Origin: RUG12461 sp045661345
GTDB taxonomy: Bacteria; Bacillota; Clostridia; Lachnospirales; Lachnospiraceae
NCBI GenBank assembly: GCA_045661345.1
Contig: JAZRFM010000038.1
Span: 1 to 29,997 of the forward strand
Length of the DNA: 29,997 nucleotides
Direction of reading: 5' to 3'
Below, in pieces: positions 14,829 through 24,500 of the stretch. A program made the translations under genes and the position numbers. The notes beneath the pieces are model-generated. The model was given only the letters and a program-made list of their open reading frames with translations, had not been told where the DNA came from and did not search any database. Position 1 is the stretch's first letter; every line of letters starts with the position of its first letter.

Positions 14829-15692
14829 ATGGCAAACGGGATTTCGGGCACGACAACCTTATACGGTCTTCTTGGGTATCCGGCGAAACACAGTATCTCT
14901 CCATTGATGCACAATACCGCTTTTGCCGCCCTCTCGCTGGACTGCCGGTATCTGGCGTTTGAGGTTGCGCCGGAGAACCTTACTGCCGCCGTACAGGGCT
15001 TACGCGCGCTGGGTGCAGGAGGATTCAATCTCACCATGCCGCACAAAAAAGCCATCCTCCCGCTCCTCGATGACCTTTCCGAAGCGGCTGCACTCTGCGG
15101 CTCCGTCAATACCGTCGTAAACCGGGATGGTAAGCTTACGGGTCATACCACAGACGGCATCGGCTATGTCCATGCTCTGGAAGAAGCCGGCTTCCCCCTC
15201 AAAGGAGCACAGGTCGCGCTTCTGGGCGGTGGAGGTGCTGCCGAATCCGTTCTCACGCAGCTTGCACTCGAGGACGTATCCCGGATCTTTGTGTTTAAGC
15301 GAAACAACGCCACCTTCCAAAGAACCGCTGCCTTTGCCGAAAAAGTATCCGCCCATACCCACACACCGGTTACGGTCTGTGCCATGGAGGACACGGCGCT
15401 TCTTCAGGAAACGCTGCAGCATACCCATCTTCTCATCAATGCGACGAATGTCGGCATGGCACCATCAGAAGGGCAATCCCTCGTACCGCCGGAAGCTCTT
15501 CACCCGGGTCTTTTCGTTTCCGATCTCATTTATCATCCGAAAAAAACCAGGCTGCTTACAGATGCGGCCGAAGTCGGCTGCCCCGTGATGAACGGGCTTC
15601 CCATGCTGCTGCATCAGGGTGCGGAAGCGTTTCGTATCTGGACAGGCGAAAAAATGCCGATTGATCTGGTTAAAAAAGCCATCGCGCAATAA
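14829..15692 (+). CDS. aroE: Shikimate dehydrogenase
   Basis: AroE reduces 3-dehydroshikimate to shikimate with NADPH. The N-terminal substrate domain shows YGLLGYPAKHSISPLMHN (family GxPxxHSxSPxxHN) and FNLTMPHKKAILPLLD with the catalytic Lys and Asp. The dinucleotide fold has VALLGGGGAAESVLTQLALE. NATNVGM and the C-terminal LPMLLHQGAEAF are conserved. The length of 287 aa fits. ATG 14829 was chosen because a GTG at 14769 would place the promoter inside the gene. It forms an operon with aroF, 12 bp downstream. Confidence 0.95.
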   Translation: MANGISGTTTLYGLLGYPAKHSISPLMHNTAFAALSLDCRYLAFEVAPENLTAAVQGLRALGAGGFNLTMPHKKAILPLLDDLSEAAALCGSVNTVVNRDGKLTGHTTDGIGYVHALEEAGFPLKGAQVALLGGGGAAESVLTQLALEDVSRIFVFKRNNATFQRTAAFAEKVSAHTHTPVTVCAMEDTALLQETLQHTHLLINATNVGMAPSEGQSLVPPEALHPGLFVSDLIYHPKKTRLLTDAAEVGCPVMNGLPMLLHQGAEAFRIWTGEKMPIDLVKKAIAQ

Positions 15693-15704
15693 AAGGAGTG
15701 TTTC

Positions 15705-16736
15705 ATGTCATTCACATTTTTAAAGGAACTGCCCTCTCCGGCAGAGATCAAAAGAGACTTCCCGCTTTCCGATGCGATGCGGCGGCAAAAAGCCGGTCGT
15801 GACAGGATGATTGCAGATGTCCTGACCGGAAAAGATGACCGGTTTCTTGTGATCATCGGACCCTGTTCTGCAGACAGCGAGGATCCCGTCATCGACTATG
15901 TCAACCGTCTCGCGCCGATTCAGGAGAAAGTCAAAGACCGCCTGATCCTGATCCCGCGGATCTATACCAACAAACCCCGCACCACAGGCTCCGGCTACAA
16001 AGGCATCGCCACACAGCCGGATCCGGAAAAGGCGCCGGACATGCTGGCCGGTCTGATCGCTGTCCGCAAGCTCCACCTGCGCGCCATTGAAGAAACCGGT
16101 CTGACACCGGCGGATGAGATGCTCTACCCCGAAAACTGGGGCTATGTGGAGGATCTGCTCTCCTATGTCGCTATCGGCGCCAGATCCGTGGAAGACCAGC
16201 ACCACCGTCTCACCACCAGCGGCTTTGACGTGGCCAGCGGTATGAAAAATCCTACCAGTGGAGACTTTTCCGTGATGCTCAATTCCGTCTATGCGGCCCA
16301 GCATCCCCATCATTTTGTTTACCGGGGGTATGAAGTGGAGACCAGCGGCAACCCGCTGACCCACGTGGTACTGCGCGGTGCCACCAGCAAGCACGGCAAC
16401 AATGTCCAGAATTATCATTATGAAGATATCGTACGGCTGAATGAAATGTATCAGAAAATGGATCTCAAAAATCCTGCCGCCGTGATCGATGCGAATCACT
16501 CCAACTCAAACAAGCAATATAAGGAGCAGATCCGGATCGTAAAGGAAGTGCTGCATAACCGCTCCATCTCTCCCATGATCCGCCGGATGGTAAAAGGGGT
16601 CATGATCGAGAGCTATCTCGAAGAAGGGGCGCAAAAGATTGGCGAGCATGTGTACGGGAAATCCATTACGGATCCCTGCCTCGGCTGGGAAGACAGCGAG
16701 GCTCTGATCTATGCGATCGCAGACATGGTGCAGTAA
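15705..16736 (+). CDS. aroF: 3-deoxy-7-phosphoheptulonate (DAHP) synthase, class I AroF/AroG type
   Basis: DAHP synthase condenses phosphoenolpyruvate with erythrose 4-phosphate, the entry step of the shikimate pathway. Conserved pieces are VIIGPCSADSEDPVIDY (metal-site Cys), IPRIYTNKPRTT, YVAIGARSVEDQHHR, GMKNPTSGDF, THVVLRG and DANHSNSNKQYKEQ, ending with KSITDPCLGWEDSEALI. At 343 aa it matches the E. coli-type family. It departs from the usual KPRTTVGWKG, reading KPRTTGSGYKG, a variant loop at the substrate site; feedback specificity cannot be inferred. ATG 15705 follows AAAGGAG. Only 4 bp separate its stop from that of the convergent NUDIX gene. Confidence 0.94.
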   Translation: MSFTFLKELPSPAEIKRDFPLSDAMRRQKAGRDRMIADVLTGKDDRFLVIIGPCSADSEDPVIDYVNRLAPIQEKVKDRLILIPRIYTNKPRTTGSGYKGIATQPDPEKAPDMLAGLIAVRKLHLRAIEETGLTPADEMLYPENWGYVEDLLSYVAIGARSVEDQHHRLTTSGFDVASGMKNPTSGDFSVMLNSVYAAQHPHHFVYRGYEVETSGNPLTHVVLRGATSKHGNNVQNYHYEDIVRLNEMYQKMDLKNPAAVIDANHSNSNKQYKEQIRIVKEVLHNRSISPMIRRMVKGVMIESYLEEGAQKIGEHVYGKSITDPCLGWEDSEALIYAIADMVQ

Positions 16737-16740
16737 TCCG

Positions 16741-17289
16741 TTACCGTTCTTTCTTTGCACAAAGCGCCGCATATGCCAAAATCCCCGCCACGGTTTTCCC
16801 GTCCTGGATCTCACAGGCAAAGATCTTATCCACCAGTTCCTGCAGCGGGTAGCGTTCCAATCGGATATTTTCCCCCGGATCAAAGTGCGTTTTTCCGGGG
16901 GTTAATTCTGTGGCCAGATAGACATCGATCAGCTCGTCGCAAAAGGCCACCGTAGACTTCAGTGACATGATTTTCTCGAGCTTCCCGGCTTTGAATCCGG
17001 TCTCCTCCTCCAGCTCCCTCGCGGCGCAGACAGCCGTGTCCTCCGTCACGGAATCCCGGGCACCGGCCGGCACCTCCAGTGTCTCCCGTTCCAGCGCGTT
17101 CCTGTACTGCCGCACCATGAGAAGCTTCCCCTCCTCGTCCACAGCCACAATCGCAGCCGCGCCGTTCCGATGAGAAACAAAATCCCAGTCCTCTGTGTGA
17201 CCGTCCTCCCATACCATGTGATCTTTATAAATGTCCAGAATCGATCCACGGTACATGAGCTCCCTGCTCTCCCGTTTGTATGGTGACAT
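16741..17289 (-). CDS. NUDIX hydrolase, ADP-ribose pyrophosphatase-like
   Basis: NUDIX enzymes split nucleoside diphosphates linked to another group; this one resembles ADP-ribose pyrophosphatases (NudF type). The NUDIX box is GARDSVTEDTAVCAARELEE then ETG: the REL-EE-x-G core with the metal-binding glutamates is intact, but there are six residues instead of five between the first Gly and Glu. An upstream LLMVRQYRNALERETLEVPAG matches the ADPRase lead-in. ATG 17289 (182 aa) was chosen for its AAAGGAGAG SD. No shared function with aroF or rny is evident. Confidence 0.9.
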   Translation of the reverse strand: MSPYKRESRELMYRGSILDIYKDHMVWEDGHTEDWDFVSHRNGAAAIVAVDEEGKLLMVRQYRNALERETLEVPAGARDSVTEDTAVCAARELEEETGFKAGKLEKIMSLKSTVAFCDELIDVYLATELTPGKTHFDPGENIRLERYPLQELVDKIFACEIQDGKTVAGILAYAALCAKKER

Positions 17290-17352
17290 ATTCTCTCCTT
17301 TCCTCAATGCAATGATATGCCGCAGATGAGCCCCTGGCTCGTCATACAACAG

Positions 17353-17380
17353 AAAAGAGACGTGAAAACACGCCTCTTTT
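17353..17380. terminator. Terminator between rny and the NUDIX gene
   Basis: AAAAGAG(A)CGTG-AAAA-CACG(C)CTCTTTT is flanked by a T run on the plus strand and by TTTTC on the minus strand. It lies immediately after the rny stop and should end the rny transcript. Confidence 0.75.
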
Positions 17381-17384
17381 TTTG

Positions 17385-18941
17385 TTACTTTGCGTAATCT
17401 GTCACGCGTGATTCGCGAATCACATTGACCTTGATCTGTCCGGGATATTCCATTTCGGATTCGATCCGCTTGGAAATATCGCGGGCAAGAATCACCATGT
17501 CGGCGTCCGTCACCTTTTCGGGAACTACCATGACGCGAACCTCTCGACCTGCCTGAATAGCAAACGACTTATCCACACCTTTGAATTCATTGGTGATATC
17601 TTCTAACTGTTTTAATCTGTTGGAATAGGTTTCCAGTGTCTCTCTTCTCGCACCCGGTCTCGCAGCGCTGATCGTATCAGCCGCCTGCACCAGCATCGCG
17701 ATCAGGCTCTCCGGCTCTGTATCGCCGTGATGCGCTTCCACCGCATTGATGATCAGCGGAGTCTCCTTATACTTCTTGCAGAGCTCCACGCCCAGCTGAA
17801 TATGGGATCCTTCCTGCTCATGATCAATGGACTTGCCAATGTCATGAAGCAAGCCTGCGCGTTTTGCAATCCGCACATCTTCTCCCACTTCCGCTGCCAG
17901 CAATCCGCATAATTCTGCCACTTCTATGGAATGCTTCAGCGCGTTCTGACCATAGCTGGTACGGAATTTCATCCTTCCAAGGAGCTTCACCAGCTCCGGA
18001 TGGATCCCGTGTACACCGACCTCGAGCACAGCCGCTTCGCCCTCTTCGCGGATCAATGCGTCCACTTCCTTACGGGCTTTCTCGACCATTTCCTCAATCC
18101 GTGCCGGATGGATCCGTCCATCCACAATCAATTTCTCGAGTGCGACCCGCGCGATCTCCCTGCGGATCGGGTCAAATCCAGATAAGATCACTGCTTCCGG
18201 TGTATCATCAATAATCAGATCCACACCGGTCATGGTCTCAAGCGTGCGGATATTCCGTCCCTCGCGACCGATGATCCTTCCCTTCATTTCGTCACTCGGA
18301 AGCTGCACCACCGAAATCGTGGACTCGGACACCTGATCTGCCGCGCATTTCTGGATCGCGGTCACGATGTAGTCCTTCGCCTTTCTGGATGCCTCTTCCT
18401 TTGCCACCGCCTCCATCTCCTTGATGAGCTTGGCGGTGTCGATCTTCACGTCTTCTTCAACAGCTTTTAAAAGATAGTCTTTTGCTTGTTCGGAGGTAAG
18501 TCCTGAGATTCTCTCCAGCTCCCGTACACGCTCCTCATGGAGCCTGGTAACTTCCGCTTTCTGCTTATCCAGATCCGCCTCTTTCGCCGAGCAGCTCGCC
18601 TCTCGTTTTTCCAAAGAATCCAGCTTCTTATCAATGGTGGATTCTTTCTGTTCTATGCGGCGTTCATTTCGGGAAATCTCCGCTCTCCGTTCCTTGATCT
18701 CCTTATCCAAATCATTCTTGGCTTTGATTGATTCTTCCTTGATCTCAAGTAAGGATTCGCGTTTCTTGTTTTCGGCGGTCTTGACAGCTTCGTCGATGAT
18801 CTCACGCGCCTTTGTCTCCGCACTCTGCACCTTGGAATCCGCTTTCTTTCCATGTACATTGGAAGAAACGATGTAGGTCACAATGGCGGTCACAATCACG
18901 GCTATGACAGTGATTACAGCAACGACATATGCCGGTACCAT
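17385..18941 (-). CDS. rny: Ribonuclease Y
   Basis: RNase Y is the membrane-bound endoribonuclease that starts mRNA decay in many Firmicutes. It has an N-terminal transmembrane helix (residues 3-26), a long charged coiled coil (about 35-200), a KH RNA-binding domain (210-275, with KGRIIGREGRNIRTLE), and an HD domain with the catalytic pair in LLHDIGKSIDHE (His-Asp at 366-367). VEAHHGDTEPES and ARPGARRETLE are further conserved HD-domain segments. The length of 518 aa is standard. An AAGGAGGTG SD and a strong promoter precede the ATG. Confidence 0.98.
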   Translation of the reverse strand: MVPAYVVAVITVIAVIVTAIVTYIVSSNVHGKKADSKVQSAETKAREIIDEAVKTAENKKRESLLEIKEESIKAKNDLDKEIKERRAEISRNERRIEQKESTIDKKLDSLEKREASCSAKEADLDKQKAEVTRLHEERVRELERISGLTSEQAKDYLLKAVEEDVKIDTAKLIKEMEAVAKEEASRKAKDYIVTAIQKCAADQVSESTISVVQLPSDEMKGRIIGREGRNIRTLETMTGVDLIIDDTPEAVILSGFDPIRREIARVALEKLIVDGRIHPARIEEMVEKARKEVDALIREEGEAAVLEVGVHGIHPELVKLLGRMKFRTSYGQNALKHSIEVAELCGLLAAEVGEDVRIAKRAGLLHDIGKSIDHEQEGSHIQLGVELCKKYKETPLIINAVEAHHGDTEPESLIAMLVQAADTISAARPGARRETLETYSNRLKQLEDITNEFKGVDKSFAIQAGREVRVMVVPEKVTDADMVILARDISKRIESEMEYPGQIKVNVIRESRVTDYAK

Positions 18942-18979
18942 CTGTACAGAAACACCTCCTTATTTAGTTTGCATTTAAA

Positions 18980-19008
18980 ATTCTACCCTTTTCAAAAAAG
19001 TATGTCAA
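18980..19008 (-). promoter_or_regulatory. Promoter of rny
   Basis: On the minus strand a consensus TTGACA (19008-19003), 17 bp, TAGAAT (18985-18980). It lies about 40 bp before the rny start and gives rny its own transcript, separate from the large gene upstream. Confidence 0.8.
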
Positions 19009-19052
19009 GAAAAAACAGGGGCTGTCGGAGGATCGAAAACACTCCCCTCTCC

Positions 19053-21347
19053 TCAGATACCGACCCTCTCTTTACGCAGCCTGAGATAGTCAAAATACTG
19101 ATGGTTCGCTTGATACACCTTCGCATGAGCCGGTTTCTTCATCTTTTTCGGATCACAGTTGAATGCCATCTCGGCCACCGACGGATCTTTCCGCACTTTC
19201 TTCACTTCCTCAAAGAGCTTGCTGAGAGATCCGATGAATGTCTTTTCCTTGTCCCGCCATTCCTTTTCCTGGTAGTCCTTCTTCTTCTTTGCCTTCTTCC
19301 ACTCGCTGAGGAAGGCCTTTTGTTTCTCTGCGGCAGTATCCTCCAGAATCCGATCGACATCGAATTTTTTCGTGACCTGTACACAAAGCTTTTCCACGCG
19401 ATCCGCATAGGCCGGAACAAAGGTCTGGTAAATCATCTTCATGTAACGGGTGTCGTTTTTTTCCATTTCCTTCATGAACGCGTACATTTCGGAGATCTCT
19501 TTATCCTTATCCAGTTCCTCCGCTGAGATGTCCTGATTCTTGTCATGAAGCTTCTTGGTCTGTTTTATGAACTGATCAAGATGGATCAGTTTCTTCTGGC
19601 ACTGCTCACTGAGAGTCTGTTGATTGATCTCATCATCCTGGCAGATCTCCTTCCAGTTCTTCATCTCCGCGTCCATTTTTTCCACGCTTCCGAAGTCCTT
19701 TTTAAAGCGTTTCTTCAGAGAAGCCATTTCTTTCCTGACTGCATCGACCTTTTCCTGCACCCGTTTCCGTTCTTCTTCGGCGATCCTCTTCTGCTCCTTT
19801 CGCTCGGCCAGCTCCTCTTCTGTCAGCTGCCTTTCTATCTCAATCTCATGTCCCTGAAACAGCTTCCCGAAGGTCATCACGGGATTGTCCTCTCTGCGGG
19901 ACAGCCTTCGCTGCAGAACATCCCGGTTTTTGTCGGTGTTCCACAAATCCTCGTCCTGCTGCTCGGCATTTTTCCTCCGATTTGATCTGACCGTCGTATG
20001 CTTGGAGAGTTCGCCTTTGATGTACTGCAGCCGCTGGTTGAGGACACGTATCTCATTCTTGGAGATGATATCTCCCATCACATAACGAATGTCTTCCTCA
20101 TCCATGACCTTGATGGTATCACTCAGTGTATCATCAATCCCGAATTCCAATCGCAGTGTGTTGATCTGCTGTCCGATGATCTCCGGGTCTTCGCTCTCGA
20201 CAAAGGCGTGTCCCGGTTTCAGACGCACATCCCGCTTTTTGACCTGTTCTTCCCCGTTTTCGTCTTCTTCTGTAAAGGTTTTTTTGACCCAGGCACTTTT
20301 TGCGGCGCCTTCCTTCAGCATGGCGCCATCGATATGCAAGACGGTCTTTCCGTCCACGTTCTCCGTTTCGTATACATTCAGCAGGATGTCCTCCGTTTCA
20401 TCCACCGCCACTCTGCCCATCAGAAGGGAAAACAGTTTAATCTGGGAGAGCATACGGATCGCCCGGGTGGAATAGACCAGCTTCAGGTTTTTCGGATCCT
20501 GCTTTTTCATAATCTGTCTCAGGGTAAACTGATTCCGGTATGGAAACATGACCTGCTTGCCGTAATGAATCTTGTTGTTGCGGTCCTTGCCCATGACAAG
20601 TGCGACAGCCTGTACCGTATTCGTCACTCCCATATAATCCGCAAACCGGTAGGCACTAACCGCATCCATGATACGCCAGTCCTTCGTTTTTGCCTGAGGG
20701 AGAAAATGAAACTCGAAGGGTTTTTTCTTGGTTCTGCCGTACCACTCCTCGTAATCCTGCCCCTCCGGCTGGTATGAAAATGTAATCGACTCCAACACAG
20801 GTTTGATCTGATTCTTATATGCCTTATAGTCCCGCACGGCATGACCCAACGCATGACCGACCAGCATGCCCTCTGACCGGTCCCGATGATACTGCCAGTT
20901 CCCCTGCAGATCGCGCAGCTGATTCTTTTCTTCCTTCGCGGACTGCTTAATCCGCTTCACCAGATTCTTACGTCTTTTCGCCTCTCCCCAGAGCCATGCA
21001 AAATGACTGCCGATATAATCATCACAGGACGCGATCAGCGCGTCATATTCTCTGCGCAGATCCCTGACCTGTTCCGTATAGGCTTCCTGATCCGCCTCCA
21101 TGGGCTCCATCAGCTTGTTATTAACGGTACGGAGATGCTCTTTGATCGCGTGCATCTGTGGGGAATCGTCCTGCCCGTTACTGCGTCTGTCGTTTCGATA
21201 CTGTTCGTGAAGCTGGGTGCGTCTGTTCAGCTCCTGCTGAAAACCATGCATCTTTTCATCAAACCGTGCGTGGACACCCTCCTGCTCCTGCGGCTTCTCC
21301 TGCACCTGATTGGTATTGATCTCCAAATTGCGTTCGACTTCGTCCAT
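19053..21347 (-). CDS. Large helical protein of unknown function, 764 aa, possible degenerate kinase-like core
   Basis: The start is ATG 21347, with AGGAGGAAGT directly before it. No signal peptide or membrane segment is seen, so it is probably cytoplasmic. Residues 1-180 are charged helices; residues ~185-400 form a globular part; residues ~500-720 are highly charged coiled coil with many Lys/Glu (RKRVQEKVDAVRKEMASLKK). The globular part has DWRIMDAVSAYRFADYMGV, AIRMLSQIKLFSLLMGRV and KTVLHIDGAMLKEG, an order that recalls the lobe transition, catalytic segment and D-x-G-like metal segment of HipA/PI-kinase-like folds, but the catalytic D-R-H...N residues are not recognisable. This is a tentative reading; the protein could be something else entirely. 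Neighbours (rny, permease-cyclase) give no clear functional link. Confidence 0.6.
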   Translation of the reverse strand: MDEVERNLEINTNQVQEKPQEQEGVHARFDEKMHGFQQELNRRTQLHEQYRNDRRSNGQDDSPQMHAIKEHLRTVNNKLMEPMEADQEAYTEQVRDLRREYDALIASCDDYIGSHFAWLWGEAKRRKNLVKRIKQSAKEEKNQLRDLQGNWQYHRDRSEGMLVGHALGHAVRDYKAYKNQIKPVLESITFSYQPEGQDYEEWYGRTKKKPFEFHFLPQAKTKDWRIMDAVSAYRFADYMGVTNTVQAVALVMGKDRNNKIHYGKQVMFPYRNQFTLRQIMKKQDPKNLKLVYSTRAIRMLSQIKLFSLLMGRVAVDETEDILLNVYETENVDGKTVLHIDGAMLKEGAAKSAWVKKTFTEEDENGEEQVKKRDVRLKPGHAFVESEDPEIIGQQINTLRLEFGIDDTLSDTIKVMDEEDIRYVMGDIISKNEIRVLNQRLQYIKGELSKHTTVRSNRRKNAEQQDEDLWNTDKNRDVLQRRLSRREDNPVMTFGKLFQGHEIEIERQLTEEELAERKEQKRIAEEERKRVQEKVDAVRKEMASLKKRFKKDFGSVEKMDAEMKNWKEICQDDEINQQTLSEQCQKKLIHLDQFIKQTKKLHDKNQDISAEELDKDKEISEMYAFMKEMEKNDTRYMKMIYQTFVPAYADRVEKLCVQVTKKFDVDRILEDTAAEKQKAFLSEWKKAKKKKDYQEKEWRDKEKTFIGSLSKLFEEVKKVRKDPSVAEMAFNCDPKKMKKPAHAKVYQANHQYFDYLRLRKERVGI

Positions 21348-21502
21348 ACTTCCTCCTGCTGTAAGCACATAAAAGGTTTTCTATCGCCTTGATAAAATGT
21401 AACCGTCTGTTTATACGAATCCTTCCCGTATCTGGCAGCAGCCTTTTCTGATTCTCCGTCATCCCCTGCGCTATTCGCGGATTACCCGAAATGCGCTGTC
21501 CC

Positions 21503-24500
21503 TCAAAGAAGCCCGGCTTTCAGCCTGCTCTTGTTTTCATACATGGCATGATCCGCACGCTCATAAACAGGCGCCACGCTCCTGTCATGTTCACATCTTG
21601 CCGTCCCGCAGGCGATCACAATGCCGCCGGTCTCCGTTGCGGAGATGTTGTATGTTCTTAATTCCTCCAGAAGCGTATCCAGATTCTCATAGTCTTCGCC
21701 CTGAATGATTACCGCAAACTCATCCCCTCCGACGCGGTAAACCGGACTGTGCTTGAAGATGTTGCAGATGGTCCTGCAGGCTTCTTTGATCATGCGGTCT
21801 CCTGCCTGATGCCCCTTTGTGTCATTCACCTTTTTCAGGTCATTCACATCCAGAATCGCAATGGCAAAGGTAACGACATCCTCCTCTTCGATCCTGTGAT
21901 CCAGCGCCTCTTCCGCATTCAGATAAGCATAGCGGTTTCTGATCCCGGTCAGTGCATCCATCTCTGCATCGCTCTGTGCTTTTGCCAGTCGCCTTGCGTA
22001 TTCCTCCTCCTGCCGGACGTACTGGTCAATATCGCTGACGCCGACAACGATCCGCATTCCTTCCGCTTCCTCACGTTTGACCGCTTTGAGCCGTACGTAA
22101 TTCTGTTTTCCGTTGAGTATCAGACGGTAACTGATGGTAAAACGTCCCGTGCGCTCGATTTCAGACAGAACCCCTTCCCTGGTAAACAGCTTATAAAAAC
22201 GATCCAGATCCTCAGGATAGATCACTTCTTTGATCTGCTCTCTGGAAGCGGCAAAGAAGTCCGTCCCCTCCTTCGGGATCGCAAACAGCTCAAATCCGCC
22301 TCCCACGCTGTATTCCCGATACCGCATTGTCTCCGGATCCACGATATACACACATAAAAAGTTGCTGGAAAGGGCGTTGAGGCGCTCGTACGCAATATGC
22401 TCCTCCTTCATCCGTTCCGCAGCGCGCTGTTTTTTCATTTCCTCGTTCACGTCCGCCACGGCAATGATCAGGAAGTTTTCGTCGTCCTTCATGCGGGATA
22501 CCTTCATACTGACATAAGTCGAAGCGTTCTTTCCGCTCTTATCCCCCAGCGTCAACAGGCGGTAAGTCATATCAAAGGTGCCGCTTCGCTTCAGATGGTC
22601 CAGCAGAACCTCCTTATCCAGCGAACGGATCACATTTTCCCGGTCATCCGGATGAACGTAGATTTCCGCGGCTGTCATGCATTCTCCAAAAAAATCGGTT
22701 CCGTGTCTCTCCTCCTTCAGCATCCCTTTGACGGGGTCGGTACGGTATTCACTGAATTCTCCCGTTTCCAGATTCACATAATACATATCCGCATATCCGC
22801 TTGCCAGTGTCTCCGCGATATGGGTATGGATGATCCCGATGCGTTTCGCCTTTTCATAGGCCTCCTTGGTCAGAGCATTCTCCCGCTGTACACGCACCAG
22901 ATCCGTCACATCCTGGCACATGCCGAGAATGCAGAGCTTTCCCTCTTCATTTTTGTATTTCAGCTTCGTCGTCTGCAGCTGACGGCTGTTTCCCTCAGCA
23001 TCCAACACGTCTTCATGATAGATGTAGGGCTCCTCCATGGACATCGCCATCAGGTCGTCCTCTTCAAAATGCTTTGCCGTCACGGGATCAAAGATCTGCC
23101 ATGCCGTCAGTCCGATGACCCCCTCGGGACTGTCTTTATGGGAGTATTCCGCAAACGCCTGATTGCAGGCAATGTAGGCAAGGGTTTTGGCGTCCTTCGC
23201 AAAGGTGAGTCCCGGCATGTTGTCCATCATGGAGCTGATGGACTGTTTCAGCTCTGCGATTCGTTCCGCCGCGCGCTTTTCCTCTTCCGCCTTATCCAGC
23301 TGCTTCCCGAGTCTCCAGTTGTCACGGTAATTCACCAGAATCACACTCATGGACAGAACAAAGAGAACCAGAGAAACAACGGTATAAAGAATGTTGGTAC
23401 TGCTGATCTTCTTTGCCTCTTCCTCCAGGAAGGCCACCCGTTCTTCTTTCACCACCTCGTCCGAATCATCAGTGGGGTGGCTCTCATGATAGACAAAAAT
23501 CTCGTGTACCGCTTCCTCCGCCGCATGCTCCGTGGCTCTGGATACCCACATCATGGAGGCAAACAGGATCATGACAAGCAGGATCAGCCAGACCAGCACC
23601 CGATGAACGTATCCGCGGCCTTTATCCCGGATGACGAGAATCCTGAAAACCCCGAGGCCGAGAATCGCCCACACGATAAACAGGGCATAGGATTCTGTTT
23701 CCATGGCATGAAAGGGAAGCAGTCCCGGGATCAAAAGCAGCAGAAGAAAAATGCACATAAGCACCAGTCCCGCAATCCCGGTGCAGACCTCCCGCTTAGA
23801 GCCTGCGTCTTTTGCATGTCTGAAAACAGCATAGGACAACAGGGCGTAGATCATGGTTGCACCCAGGGTGGTGACATCCACGATCCATCCGATGGCCGTC
23901 CTGCCGAGAAACGGAATAAAAACGGAGATCACCACAACCGCGATCACTGCCCGGTACGGTATCGATTTCCGATTCAGTCTGGCACAGGTGCGGGGTGCAT
24001 CTCCTTCTTTTCCGGCTGCATAGAGGAGCCGGCTTAACGCCATCATGTTCCCGATGAGACTGGTCAGGATGACGGAAAAGAGAGCGAGCATCAATATGAC
24101 CACACCGGTCTGTCCGAGGTAATGCTGCGCCGCATAAAAGGCGGGAACGGCTTTGATACCGGAAAGATTCCCCATGTCCTGCAGGTATTCGATCCAGCTG
24201 CCGTACTCCGGGGGATAGGCAGAGACAGAAAGCAGAGAAACGAGAATGTAGAGCCCCGTGGTCAGACACACCGACCAGATCAGAATCGAACGCACCCGTT
24301 TGACCGGGAAGGTGTACTCCTCCGAAAAATGGGCAATATTCTCAAACCCGATAAAAGCCCAGGGCGAAATCACCGCGATCCGGACGATCTGTCCAAACGC
24401 GGATGCTCCCTCCTCCGCGTAAAGCGGCGAATAGTGATAGGCAGTGCCGTGGTTGATGAGGGCGAACACGGCACAGGCCGTAAAGCCCACGGCAAACACC

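Noticed and set aside
22397..24037. 546-codon plus-strand open frame
   Set aside because: Antisense to the permease-cyclase gene, rich in His and Gln as expected for a shadow frame.
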